Positions 1-6,862 of a stretch of DNA of 10,015 bases are shown piece after piece. The notes beneath the pieces are model-generated. The model saw nothing but the letters and a program-made list of their open reading frames with translations. It did not search any database and was not told the DNA's origin. Origin of the DNA: Candidatus Bathyarchaeota archaeon (GTDB taxonomy: Archaea; Thermoproteota; Bathyarchaeia; Bathyarchaeales; Bathyarchaeaceae). Location of the stretch: assembly GCA_014859755.1 (NCBI GenBank), contig JACUTO010000047.1, positions 1 through 10,015 on the forward strand, in the 5' to 3' direction. How positions within the stretch are numbered: the stretch's first letter is position 1; every line of letters starts with the position of its first letter. A program made the translations under genes and the position numbers.

Positions 1-501
1 GCTGAAAAACTCGGCTGGAAAAAACCCTCGTGCGTCCACACCCATCTTCTCATGGGACTCCAAGGACCCGAAGCAATTGAAAAAGAATTTGACGAAAACG
101 CGGACCTAAACGTACAGATCAGCTCAAAAATGTCCAAAAGCATACCCAAAAGTTGCATATTCGTCCACGACACCCCCGACGACATAAAAACAAAAATAAG
201 AGAAGCCTACTGCCCCCCTAAACAGGTGAAGGGAAACCCGGTACTTGAATTGGCAAGATACGTGGTTTTCGCCGAAAGAGAAAGCCTAGAGATACCGAGA
301 CCAGCCAAATACGGAGGCCCAGAAAACTTTGGAAGCTATGAAGAAATGGAAAAAGCCTACGTTAAAGGCGAAATTCATCCGCTAGACCTAAAAAACGGCG
401 TCACAGAAGCCCTCATCGAAATTCTGAAGCCAGTTAGAGAACATTTCCATAGGCACCCACAAATGTTAGAAAAAATGATTGAAATAGAGGTCACAAGGTA
501 G
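1..501 (+). CDS. tyrS: Tyrosyl-tRNA synthetase, C-terminal part (5' end outside window)
   Basis: Class I aminoacyl-tRNA synthetase that charges tRNA-Tyr with tyrosine in the cytosol. The frame is open from base 1, so the gene is cut by the left edge; 166 residues and the TAG stop are visible. The ATG at base 52 is internal, because codons upstream still read as TyrRS (a Cys-Val-His-Thr-His stretch before MGLQGP). The class I signature KMSKS is at 127-141. It is followed by the archaeal-type continuation with HDTPDDIKTKIREAYCPP and an LHP-like HPLDLKNGV segment, which match the end of the catalytic domain and the short archaeal anticodon-binding domain. The HIGH-like motif and Tyr pocket lie outside the window. 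The next gene starts 6 nt after the stop, so the two are probably co-transcribed. Family assignment is firm. Confidence 0.93.
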   Translation, partial: AEKLGWKKPSCVHTHLLMGLQGPEAIEKEFDENADLNVQISSKMSKSIPKSCIFVHDTPDDIKTKIREAYCPPKQVKGNPVLELARYVVFAERESLEIPRPAKYGGPENFGSYEEMEKAYVKGEIHPLDLKNGVTEALIEILKPVREHFHRHPQMLEKMIEIEVTR

Positions 502-506
502 AAACG

Positions 507-911
507 TTGTCAACCAAATCAGAGAAAAAACTGGAGAAGATCCTTAAACTTTTGGAAAGACTCACAAAAGAATCAACCAAGGGCACCCCAATAATAGTGG
601 AAGGACGAAACGACGTCAACGCCCTGCACGAGTTGGGTTTACAAGGCGACATCATCTCAGCAAAATCCTCTGGAAAATCGTTCCTCGACGTTTTAGGCGA
701 AGTAGAAGGAAGAGGAAAACGTGAAGTCATCCTTTTAATGGATTTTGACAGAAACGGCAAGGAATGGACCAACCGCTTAGCTCGTCGCCTAGAAGAAATG
801 AGAATAACCCCCAATCTTCTTTTCTGGAAAAGGCTTCTCGGCCTCGTGGGGCACGACGTCAAGGACATAGAAGGCTTGGCAACCTATCTGGAAACTTTAA
901 GGAAAAAGTAG
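507..911 (+). CDS. Small Toprim-domain protein (UPF0292-like, RNase M5/primase-type Toprim)
   Basis: A 134-residue protein that is essentially one Toprim domain, the Mg-binding fold shared by DnaG primases, topoisomerases and RNase M5. Visible motifs are PIIVEGRNDV (Glu32 as acidic motif 1) and LLMDFDRNG (Asp79 and Asp81 as the DxD motif). A short charged helix of about 25 residues precedes the domain and a short basic tail follows. Size and motifs match the small stand-alone archaeal Toprim proteins annotated UPF0292, whose substrate is not known to me. The start is TTG at 507, with AGGTAG just upstream overlapping the tyrS stop. No ATG fits, and an internal start would remove the N-terminal helix. 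It lies between tyrS and dnaG, which suggests an RNA or nucleic-acid processing role, but that is inference from context. Confidence 0.85.
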   Translation: MSTKSEKKLEKILKLLERLTKESTKGTPIIVEGRNDVNALHELGLQGDIISAKSSGKSFLDVLGEVEGRGKREVILLMDFDRNGKEWTNRLARRLEEMRITPNLLFWKRLLGLVGHDVKDIEGLATYLETLRKK

Positions 912-925
912 GAGCATAAAGTCGT

Positions 926-980
926 AAAGTATAATAGGTGCAAACCAATTAAAGCTAGAAGGCCTCTTAATTATAATGAG
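926..980 (+). promoter_or_regulatory. Probable dnaG promoter region with two TATA-like boxes
   Basis: The 97-nt gap between the small Toprim gene and dnaG holds two AT-rich archaeal TATA-like stretches: AAAGTATAATAGG at 926-938 and TTAATTATAAT at about 968-978. The distal box would give a leader of roughly 50 nt. The proximal one would start transcription almost at the ribosome-binding site. The proximal box is flanked by CCTC and GAGG arms, an imperfect inverted repeat that could be an operator or may be chance. dnaG may also be read through from tyrS. Confidence 0.4.
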
Positions 981-995
981 GACAGATTCATGATT

Positions 996-1001
996 GAGGT
1001 G
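996..1001 (+). promoter_or_regulatory. Shine-Dalgarno site of dnaG
   Basis: GAGGTG lies 7 nt before the ATG at 1009, matching the anti-SD of archaeal 16S rRNA. It fixes the dnaG start; a nearby ATG at 990 is out of frame. Confidence 0.75.
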
Positions 1002-1008
1002 AAAAATA

Positions 1009-2139
1009 ATGAAATCATCACAAACAGTTACGGTAAAGTATGTGATACGAGCCCGATTCGAAGTGGAGGGAGTGGTTGAAAAACCAGACGTCATCGGAGC
1101 AGTTTTTGGACAAACAGAAGGCTTGTTTGGACCCGAACTCGACCTCCGAGAACTCCAGAAATCGGGGAGAATAGGAAGAATAGAAATCAAATTAGAATCA
1201 AAACAGGATAAAACAACCGGCACGATAACCATACCAACAAGCCTAGACAGAGTCTCCACAGCAATCATCGCAGCGAGCATCGAAAGCATAAACAGGGTAG
1301 GACCATGCGAAGCAAAGGTCACTTTGGATAAAATGGAAGATATACGCGACGCAAGGCGGAGGACAATCATAAACAGAGCGAAGCAGGTTCTCCATGAATG
1401 GACCATCGAAACCATGCCCGGCACAGACGAGATTTTTAGAGAAGTTTCAGAAACATTAAGGTTGGCAAGAGTCGAAAAATATGGACCTGAAGGATTAGCA
1501 GCGGGACCAGACATTGAAAGTGCAAAGGAAATAATCATAGTAGAAGGAAGAGCAGACGTTATAAACTTGTTAAGGACTGGAATACAAAACGTCATCGCTC
1601 TCGAAGGCGCCAAAATCCCACAAACCATCATAAAACTATGCCGGGAAAAAGAAGCCACAGCATTCCTCGACGGAGACCGAGGCGGAGACCTTATCCTCAA
1701 AGAACTGCTGCAGGTAACCAACGTTAAGTACATCGCCAGAGCGCCACCAGGCAAAGAAGTAGAAGAGTTAAGCCCCAAAAAAATCGAAAAAGCCCTCAAA
1801 GAAAAGGTTCCTATAGAAAAAATAAAAGCCAAGAAAGCGCGGCGGAAAATACTAGTTCCTAAACAAATTGTTGAAACCGCAAAAGAACTGGAAGGAACCT
1901 TAGAGGCTGTGCTACTAAACAATAAGATGAAGCAAATAGAGCGACTGCCCGTAAGTGAACTCGCAGAGAAACTTCAGGGAATAAAGGACGTGGACACGGT
2001 GATCTTTGACGGCGTTATAACTCAAAGACTCGTAGACGTTGCAGCTGAAAAAAACATTAAGTACCTCGTGGCTGCTCGCGTCTCAGAGGCAATAAAGCAA
2101 CCATTGCAGGTAAAACTGTTAACGTTCACAGAAATCTAA
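1009..2139 (+). CDS. dnaG: Archaeal DnaG-type Toprim protein (primase / exosome cap subunit)
   Basis: Archaeal homologue of bacterial DnaG, 376 residues. In studied archaea DnaG is a stable subunit of the RNA exosome cap, helping to recruit poly(A)-rich RNA, and primase activity has been reported in some crenarchaea. The N-terminal domain (residues 1-165) has the family's start pattern, including IGAVFGQTEGLFG and an RVGPCEAKVTLDKMEDIRDARR stretch at about 96-117. The Toprim domain follows: IIVEGRADV with Glu179, then FLDGDRGGD with Asp221 and Asp223. The C-terminal region (about 250-376) is Lys/Glu-rich and ends in a compact AEKNIKYLVAARVSE-type segment. The helicase-binding and zinc domains of bacterial DnaG are absent, as expected in archaea. 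The start has a good SD. Its TAA stop is 2 nt from the stop of the convergent polymerase gene. Confidence 0.95.
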   Translation: MKSSQTVTVKYVIRARFEVEGVVEKPDVIGAVFGQTEGLFGPELDLRELQKSGRIGRIEIKLESKQDKTTGTITIPTSLDRVSTAIIAASIESINRVGPCEAKVTLDKMEDIRDARRRTIINRAKQVLHEWTIETMPGTDEIFREVSETLRLARVEKYGPEGLAAGPDIESAKEIIIVEGRADVINLLRTGIQNVIALEGAKIPQTIIKLCREKEATAFLDGDRGGDLILKELLQVTNVKYIARAPPGKEVEELSPKKIEKALKEKVPIEKIKAKKARRKILVPKQIVETAKELEGTLEAVLLNNKMKQIERLPVSELAEKLQGIKDVDTVIFDGVITQRLVDVAAEKNIKYLVAARVSEAIKQPLQVKLLTFTEI

Positions 2140-2141
2140 GG

Positions 2142-4517
2142 CTAATCTTCCATAAATTCGAGAAGAGTTCCAGGCGTTTTTGAAGGCAGCAACTCCTCCT
2201 TGGTTACGCCAAACATGGATAGAATTCGGGACGCAGCTGGCACTACCTGATTCGAAACGTAATATCCGAGGTCCACTTCGTCGTAGGAGGCTAGAACATA
2301 GGGCTTCGCCTTTTCGTACAACCGGCCAGGACCAGCGACAATGACGTAACCGATTTTGTCGCCCATAGATAAATCCCAGCCTTCCTTCATCAACGTTCTC
2401 GCAGCTTCAACATGCGGAGCCCTAACAGCGTATTTTTCGATTGGTTTGGTCAAGGTTTTCCATATAACGAGATTTCTGTAGGGCACTCTTTTTTGTCGCA
2501 GATCAGAAATGTATTGGCGTACGAATTTCACAGCTTTCTCAGGCTTTTGCTCCTTAAGTACTATTTCTAACACCCTCTCCTGCAAGTTTTTGGCGACTTC
2601 CGCCCAGTCTCCCCTCACCACCTCCAAACCCACTATGTCCAGTCGTCCATCAGGCAAAAGCCCGCAATACCGTTTCTTAGCCTCGGTGAACAAAACACGG
2701 ACGTATATCTTGTCAGGCTTTATCTCTAATCCAAACTTCCTGCCGATTTCTTCAGAGATTTTTTTGATTTTCTCAGGGTCATACTTTACGAAAAAGCTGT
2801 CTGTGTCACCGTACACAGCTTCTAATCCAGTTTTCTTGGACAATTCCATAGCGTCTAAAATGGTTTGGCGACCCCAAGCTGCTGTGGCCTCGGCAACCGG
2901 TTTGACGTACCATCGAGCGCCGATCCAACCAGTATAGCCGTATGAGGCGTTGGTGATCACCTTTACAGCTTTTTGGCGGGCGTCGAGAACTCGGTATTCC
3001 GCACTTTTAGGAGAAAGCTTTTCGAGTTTAGGTCTGATCTCATCTCGAACATCAATGAGGTGAGACAAAACTCTTTTGTAAAAGCCTGGTGGCTCAACTC
3101 TAAATCTGTGGTTTACTTCCGGAGCCACATTCACACCGCCTAGGGGCTCTGGTTCGGTAGGCGACAAGTAGGTGTCGGGTGAAACGTTTTGAGTGATCAT
3201 AATGTTGGGATACATGGCCTTGAAGTCGAGCACGGCTATGTTTTCATGAACCCCTGGCTTAGGTTCAAGAACAATCCCCCCTGCATAGGGGAAGTATGGA
3301 CGTTCAACTCTTTCGGGAACAAGCTCGCCTATTTTGTAAGCTCTCCGAATCAGGAACCATTCAACTCTAAAGCCGACCGCAGCGGTTCCCACATAGTCTA
3401 AGGGTAAGCCAACGAGATTCGATAGTTGCATGGCAAAATCCAGCATGGCGTCAACTATACCCATAACGCATTGAGTGTTTTCTTTTGAAAACTTCAGCAG
3501 CAACGGACGTTTTTCTGGGCTCTGCCAACATGTAGGGAAGTCTATGTCTTCGATGATCTTGCGTTTTTCAAGTTTCATGATGCCGAGAAAGTCGGCTACG
3601 TTTTCTAAGGTCTTTACTTTCACCTCCGGAAAATCTTCCGCGAAGTCGAAAAAGTCAATGTTCACTCGCCCCATGACCGACACGTGACCAAAAATGCTTC
3701 TATGAGGTTCAGTTTTCGCCCTGTCCACATACAAGTCGACTCCCAATTTTCTAGAACGAACGAGGAGATATGGCCAATCCTGTCTATTGGCGCCGTAACC
3801 AACAAGGATGTCGGGGTCAAACCTCCGAACGTACTTTATGAAGGATTCTAAGACGGGTTTGTCGTCAGAATCTTCTGCTACAAACTGCACCTCATCGCCA
3901 GAGTTTGTAGCCACCGAAATTATCACCACCGGATTTTTCTCCGGTTTGGGCGTACCTTTAGGACTGTAACAAATCATTGAAAAGCCCAAAATCCTCAGTT
4001 GCGGGGCTTCTGTCCTTTTTACACCTTGAGGAAACGACTTCGCCAGATAAACTCCGTCGACTTGAACTCCGAGTTCGTTTTCTGTTTCTTCGACTTCCAC
4101 TTCATGCCAATCGCAGGGGGTTACGTCGTTGTCTATGAGGTAGCGCATGGAATAACGAATGTCGTCTTCAAGACATTTTTCAACGCCTTCTACTTTTCTA
4201 AGAACCTTAGAATACCTGCCTATGAGATCGGGATCCTGACAGAAAACTTTGATTGCCTTCAAAGGTCTCCCGAAAAATCTTCTGTCCACGGTTTCCAACT
4301 TAACAAGAAAGGGAAAGACTTCTTTGCGTCTCTGTATTCTTTCCATTACAGCCTGAAGATTCTCCTTTTCCTTAATTAGAAGATAAAAATATGCCAAGAA
4401 GTTTCGGTCTATGATGAGGATGCGTTTTCCCTCTTCATCTATGCCCCAAATCCACACCTCAGGTCGATGATCCTTGACTTCGTGATTAACGTCTAAAAGC
4501 CAGAACGTCTTCTTCAT
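2142..4517 (-). CDS. polB: Family B DNA polymerase with degenerate 3'-5' exonuclease motifs
   Basis: Replicative or repair-type family B DNA polymerase. The start is best placed at the ATG at 4517, with GGAG 9 nt upstream; a GTG at 4532 would add five residues and has no SD. Numbering from the GTG start, the polymerase core is complete: motif A DFKAMYPNIM (436-445), motif B KVITNASYG (524-532) and motif C VYGDTDS (573-579, catalytic Asp576 and Asp578). The proofreading domain is recognisable by fold-type sequence but has lost its ligands. Exo I reads GFSMI (184-187) where FDIE is expected. Exo II reads VGYGANRQDWPYL, with Asp252 kept but the usual Asn and Phe replaced. Exo III reads FSKEN (348-352) where YxxxD is expected. 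Length is normal, so this is not a truncation. The polymerase should be active and the exonuclease inactive. Which PolB subfamily it belongs to I cannot settle by eye. It converges on dnaG and diverges from pelA. Confidence 0.93.
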   Translation of the reverse strand: MKKTFWLLDVNHEVKDHRPEVWIWGIDEEGKRILIIDRNFLAYFYLLIKEKENLQAVMERIQRRKEVFPFLVKLETVDRRFFGRPLKAIKVFCQDPDLIGRYSKVLRKVEGVEKCLEDDIRYSMRYLIDNDVTPCDWHEVEVEETENELGVQVDGVYLAKSFPQGVKRTEAPQLRILGFSMICYSPKGTPKPEKNPVVIISVATNSGDEVQFVAEDSDDKPVLESFIKYVRRFDPDILVGYGANRQDWPYLLVRSRKLGVDLYVDRAKTEPHRSIFGHVSVMGRVNIDFFDFAEDFPEVKVKTLENVADFLGIMKLEKRKIIEDIDFPTCWQSPEKRPLLLKFSKENTQCVMGIVDAMLDFAMQLSNLVGLPLDYVGTAAVGFRVEWFLIRRAYKIGELVPERVERPYFPYAGGIVLEPKPGVHENIAVLDFKAMYPNIMITQNVSPDTYLSPTEPEPLGGVNVAPEVNHRFRVEPPGFYKRVLSHLIDVRDEIRPKLEKLSPKSAEYRVLDARQKAVKVITNASYGYTGWIGARWYVKPVAEATAAWGRQTILDAMELSKKTGLEAVYGDTDSFFVKYDPEKIKKISEEIGRKFGLEIKPDKIYVRVLFTEAKKRYCGLLPDGRLDIVGLEVVRGDWAEVAKNLQERVLEIVLKEQKPEKAVKFVRQYISDLRQKRVPYRNLVIWKTLTKPIEKYAVRAPHVEAARTLMKEGWDLSMGDKIGYVIVAGPGRLYEKAKPYVLASYDEVDLGYYVSNQVVPAASRILSMFGVTKEELLPSKTPGTLLEFMED

Positions 4518-4532
4518 CAGACCTTTCTCCAC

Positions 4533-4614
4533 AAAGATAAGGCGCCAATACGTTTTTAACGGTTTTCAGTAATGACTTATTGCACGACGCCAGTCATAGA
4601 AAGGAAGCATCCTT
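4533..4614. promoter_or_regulatory. Divergent promoter region between polB and pelA
   Basis: An 82-nt gap carries both promoters. On the minus strand, CCGTTAAAAACG (about 4551-4562) is a TATA-like box about 25 nt from 4532, which would give polB a leader of about 15 nt containing GGAG. On the plus strand, the weaker AATGACTTATTG (4571-4582) could serve pelA. AAGGAAG (4601-4607) is the pelA ribosome-binding site, 7 nt before the TTG start. Confidence 0.45.
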
Positions 4615-5694
4615 TTGAAAATTTTACAGATGAACCTCAAGAAAGGTGTCGCAAAGGTCTTACCGGAGAGTCTAGACGATTTATGGCACCTCTACAACAT
4701 AATTCTTGAGAAGGATGAGGTACATGCCCGAACCACCCGAGAAGTTAAAGTTGAAGACCAGTACGCTCGTCCAAAAAGAGGGAAGAGGGTTCCAGTTCTT
4801 TTAGGCGTAAAAGTTGAAAAAATGTTCTGGGACAAAATTCTTAACCGATTGAGAATACATGGAATCGTTTGCGAGGCGCCTGAAAAAATAAACATAAAGG
4901 GGTCACATCACACCATAGATGTAACCGTAAACAAGCCCATAACCATCGTAAAAACTGAGTGGTCGAAACATCAAGTCGATAGATTGAAAAGAGCAAGCAG
5001 GGTTACGGCGGCACCCCTCATTATAATGTCTATAGATGACGAAGAATACTGCGTGGCTGTTTTACGACAATACGGCGTTGACGTAAAGGCAGAGGAAAAA
5101 ACGAGGCTTCCGGGAAAGTTGGAGGCGGAAAAAAGGACAGGCGCCATGCGTGAATTTTTTAAAATGGCTTTAAAATTTCTGAGAGAAGCGTGGATAAGTC
5201 TTCGCAGTCCAATAGTCATAATTGGACCAGGATTCGTGAAAAATGACTTCTTTAAGTATGTGAAGAGAGAGGCTCTAGACGCTGCAGACGCTGTTATTGA
5301 CGTAAAAGGTGTGAACAGCGCAGGCGTAGCCGGAATACACGAAGCACTGCGTTCCGGAGTGTTTACCAAAGCGCTGAAGCACGTGCGCATAGCTGAAGAA
5401 ACAAAGGTTATGGAGGAAGTCCTAGCAAGACTTGGAAAAGGAAGAGGAGACATAACATACGGATTCATCGAGGTTGAAAAAGCAAGCGCTTACGGTGCAG
5501 TTGAAAAACTTCTTGTGGCAGATACCACACTAAGAGAAACCCCAGACGAAAAAAGAAAAGCCTTGGAAAAAATCATGAAGGAAGTTGAAGAAAAAGGTGG
5601 ACAAATCATGGTCATTAGCACAGAGCACGAGGCAGGAACCGAACTACTTTCACTGGGTGGTGTTGCCGCCCTTCTCCGCTTCCCGTTAGGCTAA
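4615..5694 (+). CDS. pelA: Pelota / Dom34, mRNA surveillance and ribosome rescue factor
   Basis: An eRF1 paralogue that, with aEF1A and ABCE1, recognises stalled ribosomes with an empty A site and promotes subunit splitting. Length is 359 residues, normal for archaeal PelA. The N-terminal Sm-like domain (1 to about 125) opens with MKILQMNLKKG and LPESLDDLWHLYNII, the typical family start. That opening confirms the TTG at 4615 over the internal ATG at 4630, and AAGGAAG sits 7 nt upstream. The central domain (about 130-260) carries VIIGPGFVKNDF and the NSAGVAGIHEAL stretch. The C-terminal eRF1-like domain 3 (about 262-359) has ITYGFIEVEKA and ends ALLRFPLG. The catalytic GGQ of eRF1 domain 2 is absent, as in all Pelota proteins; a GGQ at 328-330 lies in domain 3 and is chance. 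It converges with the nucleotidyltransferase gene, 20 nt away. Confidence 0.96.
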   Translation: MKILQMNLKKGVAKVLPESLDDLWHLYNIILEKDEVHARTTREVKVEDQYARPKRGKRVPVLLGVKVEKMFWDKILNRLRIHGIVCEAPEKINIKGSHHTIDVTVNKPITIVKTEWSKHQVDRLKRASRVTAAPLIIMSIDDEEYCVAVLRQYGVDVKAEEKTRLPGKLEAEKRTGAMREFFKMALKFLREAWISLRSPIVIIGPGFVKNDFFKYVKREALDAADAVIDVKGVNSAGVAGIHEALRSGVFTKALKHVRIAEETKVMEEVLARLGKGRGDITYGFIEVEKASAYGAVEKLLVADTTLRETPDEKRKALEKIMKEVEEKGGQIMVISTEHEAGTELLSLGGVAALLRFPLG

Positions 5695-5714
5695 AAACTC
5701 ATCTATGCCATCGG

Positions 5715-6428
5715 TTATTTTTCGAAAAACTTGAGACGCCTACGGACAGCAGGATTTTGATCAGCGAGTTTCTTCAGAACCAACTCAAACGTTTCGTCAG
5801 GTGACAACTCTCTCTCAATAAAGACCCCTGTCCTGCCGACTTCGTCGCGACGCAAGAGGGCGTGAACACGGTCTAACACGGTGTTGAGAGAGACGCCTAA
5901 AAGGTTGGCAACTTCCTCCTCTCGACCCACAACGGCGCTTTCAACATGGCCTTCCGGCGTAGGTTCGATGAGCATGAGGCGTTTGTCCACGCCTGGGACT
6001 CGCATGTCTTTTTTGAGCATAGAAAGCGACGCCTCACCACCAAACTTGTAGAAGTCTTTCTCCACTGGACGAAGCTTTGCCAAAGGAAAAGATATGCACC
6101 GTTGTTTGTCTATCTCAATGTACCCCTTCATCGCATAGAGGGGCGTAGCTTGCACAACTATTCGACGGTTAACTTGAACACCGGAGCGCTCGAGAGCCGT
6201 TTCTATCATGAAGGAGGATGGCGGGTCTGGCAGGAATATATCGATGTCGCTCGTCTCTGAAACGTCGCCTCGGACGATGCTTCCGTGGACAATAGAGCGC
6301 AGATGGAACTTGTCTAGAATCTCCATTATTTGAACTGTCTTGGACCTCAACTCCCTTAGCAGTTTCCAGCGTTTCTTGTCGTAAATGACCTCTACACGTT
6401 CGGCGCGTTTCACTGGTTTTTTAGCCAT
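5715..6428 (-). CDS. Predicted nucleotidyltransferase of the pol-beta superfamily with C-terminal helix-turn-helix
   Basis: A 237-residue archaeal protein (COG1665-like) of unknown substrate. The N-terminal half carries the pol-beta nucleotidyltransferase signature: HGSIVRGD with Gly49-Ser50, then SETSDIDIFL with metal ligands Asp61 and Asp63. A third acidic residue may be Glu105 or Asp107 in YIEIDKQR. The middle (about 125-165) is family-specific. Residues about 168-193 (REEEVANLLGVSLNTVLDRV) look like a helix-turn-helix, which would suit nucleic-acid binding. The N-terminus is Lys/Arg-rich. The ATG at 6428 overlaps the end of cutA by 8 nt, with GGTGAG at 6434-6439 (minus strand) as its SD, so translation is probably coupled. 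Whether it modifies RNA, a nucleotide or a protein cannot be told from the sequence. Confidence 0.85.
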   Translation of the reverse strand: MAKKPVKRAERVEVIYDKKRWKLLRELRSKTVQIMEILDKFHLRSIVHGSIVRGDVSETSDIDIFLPDPPSSFMIETALERSGVQVNRRIVVQATPLYAMKGYIEIDKQRCISFPLAKLRPVEKDFYKFGGEASLSMLKKDMRVPGVDKRLMLIEPTPEGHVESAVVGREEEVANLLGVSLNTVLDRVHALLRRDEVGRTGVFIERELSPDETFELVLKKLADQNPAVRRRLKFFEK

Positions 6429-6753
6429 CTTCGCTCACCGGTTGAAGGGAAGCCCTCAGCCAGTCTAGGTAAGGCGGCGAACCTTCTATTATGGGAAGCG
6501 CAATTATTTCCGGCACATCATAGCTATGAATTTCCATAACCCTTTCTGAGAGCCTTTCGAAGAGGGTTTTGTGGGACTTCATGAAAACCAGAAACTCGTT
6601 TTCCTCATCGATCTTTCCTTGCCACCAAAATAGAGAGGAAACTGGACCCAAAATGTTCGCGCAGGCAATCAACCTTTCCTCAAGCAAACTGCGGACAATC
6701 TTCACAGCCTCCTCCTTGTTTGGGGTAGTTATGATCACAACGACGTAAGACAT
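6421..6753 (-). CDS. cutA: CutA1 family divalent-cation tolerance protein
   Basis: Small trimeric ferredoxin-like-fold protein, cytosolic, linked in E. coli to copper tolerance; its true archaeal role is uncertain. Family hallmarks are clear: a VVVIITTPNKEEA start, LLEERLIACANI (two conserved segments around the Cys), SSLFWWQGKIDEENE, the central KSH stretch, HSYDVPEIIALPI, and the closing YLDWLRASL. It is 110 residues from the ATG at 6753, which has GGGTGA a few nt upstream and matches the usual CutA1 N-terminus. The ATG at 6765 would add MGEP and sits where a leaderless transcript from the 6781-6797 TATA-like box could begin, so the start is not fully certain. First gene of a pair with the nucleotidyltransferase, overlapping it by 8 nt. 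Confidence 0.95.
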   Translation of the reverse strand: MSYVVVIITTPNKEEAVKIVRSLLEERLIACANILGPVSSLFWWQGKIDEENEFLVFMKSHKTLFERLSERVMEIHSYDVPEIIALPIIEGSPPYLDWLRASLQPVSEDG

Positions 6754-6778
6754 AGGTTCACCCATAAAGACTATAGCA

Positions 6779-6797
6779 GAGTATTATTTAGTTAATT
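6779..6797. promoter_or_regulatory. AT-rich promoter shared by divergent cutA and ttuA
   Basis: AGTATTATTTAGTTAATTC in the 97-109 nt gap between the two genes contains TATA-like sequence on both strands: AACTAAATAATA toward cutA and TATTATTTAG toward ttuA. Toward cutA the predicted start falls near 6760, giving an almost leaderless mRNA. Toward ttuA it gives a leader of roughly 50 nt that contains the 6824-6841 hairpin. Confidence 0.4.
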
Positions 6798-6823
6798 CTT
6801 GCTTGGAAAGCGTCTGGGAGATA

Positions 6824-6841
6824 GAGACAGCGGCCTGTCTC
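6824..6841 (+). other. Strong hairpin in the ttuA leader
   Basis: A perfect 7-bp inverted repeat, GAGACAG and CTGTCTC, around a CGGC loop ends 21 nt before the ttuA ATG. Outer AGAT (6819-6822) and ATCT (6844-6847) can add four more pairs across a small internal loop. No T-tract follows, so it is not an obvious terminator. It could affect translation or be a protein-binding operator. Confidence 0.5.
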
Positions 6842-6862
6842 CGATCTGAGATGACGTGAAAA

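Noticed and set aside
897..1922. Long 341-codon open frame on the minus strand
   Set aside because: It lies wholly antisense to dnaG, is Ser/Phe/Leu-rich in the way expected of reversed codons, and shows no recognisable domain; dnaG is certain.
2142..4517. PolB2-type inactivated polymerase
   Set aside because: PolB2 proteins have damaged polymerase motifs; here motifs A, B and C are intact and the exonuclease is what is damaged.
4971..5468. 165-codon minus-strand open frame inside pelA
   Set aside because: Antisense shadow of Pelota with Ser/Thr-rich low-information sequence and no ribosome-binding site.
5596..5604. GGQ tripeptide in Pelota suggesting an active release factor
   Set aside because: It sits at residues 328-330 in domain 3, not in the central domain where eRF1 carries its catalytic GGQ; Pelota lacks that motif.
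6840..6862. C/D-box-like CTGA and ATGACG words ahead of ttuA
   Set aside because: The boxes are imperfect and wrongly spaced for an archaeal sRNA, and they overlap the ttuA translation start.
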